DNA of 7,070 nucleotides from an uncultured Selenomonadales bacterium (GTDB taxonomy: Bacteria; Bacillota_C; Negativicutes; Selenomonadales; Selenomonadaceae), in contig CAMJNB010000066.1 of NCBI GenBank assembly GCA_946407175.1, forward strand, positions 1 through 7,070. Reading direction: 5' to 3'. The notes beneath the pieces are model-generated. The model had not been told where the DNA came from and made no database searches. It saw only the letters and a list, made by a program, of their open reading frames with translations. Position 1 is the first letter of the stretch, and each line of letters begins with the position of its first letter. Positions 5,978-7,070 of the stretch are shown here, piece after piece. Both the position numbers and the translations under genes were made by a program.

Positions 5978-6769
5978 ATGCGCGAAAAAGTTGTTTTGGT
6001 AATTGACGATGACGATATGAATTTGCAGATAGCCAAAATGGTTTTGGAAAAGAAAGTTAAATGTCGAGTGATATGCGTTGATAATGGGCTTGAAGGCTTA
6101 AACATTTTGAGAAATGAACACGTGAGTTTGGTACTTCTCGATATTTTGATGCCTGAATTTGACGGCATTGAAACGCTACAAGAAATTCGCGCAGATGACA
6201 AATTAAAAGATACTGCGGTAATGATGTTGACTGCGGCAGGCGGCTTAGAAAATATTAAAAAAGTTTATCATCTCGGCGTTAAGGATTATATCAAAAAGCC
6301 GTTTATGCCGGCGGATTTGGTTTCACGTGTCACTAAAAAGCTGGCGGAACTTGAGCCGGAGAAAAAAGTTTTGCTCTTCGGCAAGCTGCCCAATGAATTA
6401 CAAGAAATGCAAGAGATTATTGAGAAGAATTTTGACTACGATACATTGACGGCACTTACTGAATCTGACGCACGGAAAATTCTGCGCGAAAACGAAATTG
6501 CATTGGTGATAGTCGATTCGCACATAAAATTCATTGACGCATTTTGGATTTTGAAATATTTTTCGGCAAATGACAAGCTTAACAAAATTCCCGTCGCGGT
6601 AACCGATTCCGAAAAGCTGACCGAACTTCTTGAAAAACTTAATGCACCAAAAATTGATGAAAAGATTGATGAACCGGTTGCCGAATCTTTAGTAATTCGC
6701 ACTGAAAAAAATAAACTTGCTCGCGTCGTCACGAATTTAGTAGGCTACGAATTGGACGTACATATTTAA
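5978..6769 (+). CDS. Orphan response regulator: receiver plus degenerate receiver-like domain
   Basis: A 263-residue cytoplasmic signalling protein. Residues about 4-122 form a canonical receiver domain: an acidic cluster at D10-D13, phospho-acceptor D55 in LVLLDILMPEFDG, switch residue T85 in MMLTAAG, Y104 and conserved K107 in YIKKPF. It should be phosphorylated by a histidine kinase, but no kinase is in the window. After a short charged linker (EPEKK, 126-130), residues about 131-212 (KVLLFGK, ALVIVDSHI, ILKYF, IPVAVTDS) follow the same strand-helix order as a second receiver. They lack the acidic pocket and the K-P motif, so this half is a probable pseudo-receiver. The last 50 residues are charged (KIDEKIDEP) and have no helix-turn-helix, GGDEF or other output domain I recognise. 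The ATG follows AGGGGG by seven bases. It is transcribed away from purH. Output by protein-protein contact is an inference. Confidence 0.85.
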   Translation: MREKVVLVIDDDDMNLQIAKMVLEKKVKCRVICVDNGLEGLNILRNEHVSLVLLDILMPEFDGIETLQEIRADDKLKDTAVMMLTAAGGLENIKKVYHLGVKDYIKKPFMPADLVSRVTKKLAELEPEKKVLLFGKLPNELQEMQEIIEKNFDYDTLTALTESDARKILRENEIALVIVDSHIKFIDAFWILKYFSANDKLNKIPVAVTDSEKLTELLEKLNAPKIDEKIDEPVAESLVIRTEKNKLARVVTNLVGYELDVHI

Positions 6770-6787
6770 TTTTTATAAAGAGTTGCC

Positions 6788-6814
6788 AAAATTTTAAGGC
6801 TGTGGTAAAATTTT
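6788..6814. repeat. AT-only inverted repeat after the response regulator
   Basis: AAAATTTTA (6788-6796) and TAAAATTTT (6806-6814) form a perfect 9-bp inverted repeat around AGGCTGTGG, 19 bases downstream of the response regulator stop. The stem has no G-C pairs and no T-run follows on the plus strand, so it is not a convincing terminator, but it is the only candidate 3' structure close to the gene. Confidence 0.3.
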
Positions 6815-6870
6815 AAAAAAATAAAAATAGTGAAAAACGAAAATCCAGTCCACGTTAATCACGGCGCAAC

Positions 6871-6910
6871 AAAAATCCCCAATTCATCTTTGGCGAGATG
6901 TCTTGGGGAT
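6871..6910 (-). terminator. Intrinsic terminator for a minus-strand transcript from the right
   Basis: ATCCCCAA (6875-6882) pairs with TTGGGGAT (6903-6910), and CATCT (6885-6889) pairs with AGATG (6896-6900), across a 2x2 internal loop and a 6-base apical loop. On the minus strand the stem runs into TTTTT (complement of 6871-6875). On the plus strand no T-run follows. It therefore ends transcription arriving from beyond position 7070, convergent to the response regulator. Confidence 0.65.
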
Positions 6911-6911
6911 T

Positions 6912-6927
6912 GCGTCTATTCAGACGC
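6912..6927. repeat. Perfect 6-bp hairpin
   Basis: GCGTCT and AGACGC flank the tetraloop ATTC. It sits two bases from the neighbouring terminator stem and would be in the same minus-strand transcript just before that terminator. Confidence 0.4.
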
Positions 6928-6954
6928 CAGTTTGGGATTGAAACGTCATAAGTT

Positions 6955-6974
6955 TTTCGTTTCTATAAACGGAA
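6955..6974. repeat. Third hairpin in the right-end cluster
   Basis: CGTTT (6958-6962) and AAACG (6967-6971) pair around CTAT. The stem can extend outward by a G-U and two A-U pairs. It belongs to the same run of local structures. Confidence 0.35.
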
Positions 6975-7070
6975 GTAAAAAGCCTGTCGCGCGAGTGGGG
7001 GCGGAGTGAGACGGTATCCCTTGCTTGCAAAACGTGAACAGGCTAGTCGCGCTCCTGAAAATGCCGGCGT
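6963..7070 (-). other. GC-richer structured stretch at the right edge; unassigned RNA or gene tail
   Basis: AGCCTGT (6981-6987) and ACAGGCT (7038-7044) are perfectly complementary over 50 bases, and GTCGCGC occurs twice, beside each arm. Together with the hairpins and the terminator at 6871-6910 this could be the 3' part of a small structured RNA on the minus strand. One minus-strand frame is also open from the edge to a TAG at 6963-6965 (35 codons, ending QAFYFRL), and a second is open to 6946, so the tail of a protein gene is possible. Neither translation is recognised. I found no tRNA, tmRNA, RNase P or SRP RNA landmarks. Confidence 0.25.

Noticed and set aside
6770..6870. Gene or terminator directly after the response regulator
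   Set aside because: No open frame with a ribosome site and no GC-containing stem with a plus-strand T-run are present. Only an AT-only inverted repeat is seen.
6931..6943. GGGATTGAAAC resembling the end of a CRISPR repeat
   Set aside because: It occurs once, with no second copy at repeat-spacer distance on either side inside the window and no cas genes.

Overview
This window most likely comes from a bacterial chromosome of the Bacillota. Strong AAGGAGG-type ribosome binding sites, a stand-alone AICAR formyltransferase and an NhaC-family antiporter fit a clostridial or Negativicutes-type genome, with Negativicutes as my best guess from codon habits and a PssA gene. The exact taxon cannot be fixed from the sequence alone.

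Layout from left to right. (1) Positions 1-544, minus strand: the N-terminal part of a DnaB-type replicative helicase that runs off the left edge. (2) Positions 594-1120, minus strand: no intact gene, but a decayed relic of an IscB/RRXRR-family RNA-guided nuclease gene from an IS200/IS605-like element. A RuvC-I-like motif and an arginine-rich bridge-helix region can still be read through two stop codons and two or three homopolymer frameshifts. They are joined directly to what looks like the gene's C-terminal tail, so the middle is missing. (3) Positions 1121-5668, minus strand: a tight four-gene run in the order purH, hisC, nhaC-like antiporter, pssA. It is read from a well-formed promoter at 5777-5805 through a roughly 100-nt leader that carries an intrinsic-terminator hairpin, so attenuation is likely. 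(4) Positions 5978-6769, plus strand, divergent: an orphan response regulator with one canonical receiver domain and a degenerate second receiver-like half, with no DNA-binding output domain. (5) Positions 6770-7070: no supported gene, but a cluster of hairpins. These include an intrinsic terminator for a minus-strand transcript entering from the right and a GC-richer stretch with a 7-bp long-range pairing.

How the genes fit together. PurH uses AICAR, which is both a purine intermediate and the by-product of histidine synthesis, so its pairing with hisC is metabolically sensible. The antiporter and the phospholipid-synthesis enzyme PssA follow in the same transcript and serve ion balance and the membrane. 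The response regulator is transcribed separately and its output cannot be inferred.

The most notable items are the IscB-like relic between pssA and dnaB, the unassigned structured leader of purH, the heptamer repeat before pssA, and the hairpin cluster at the right end. I see no intact, clearly new system in this window.
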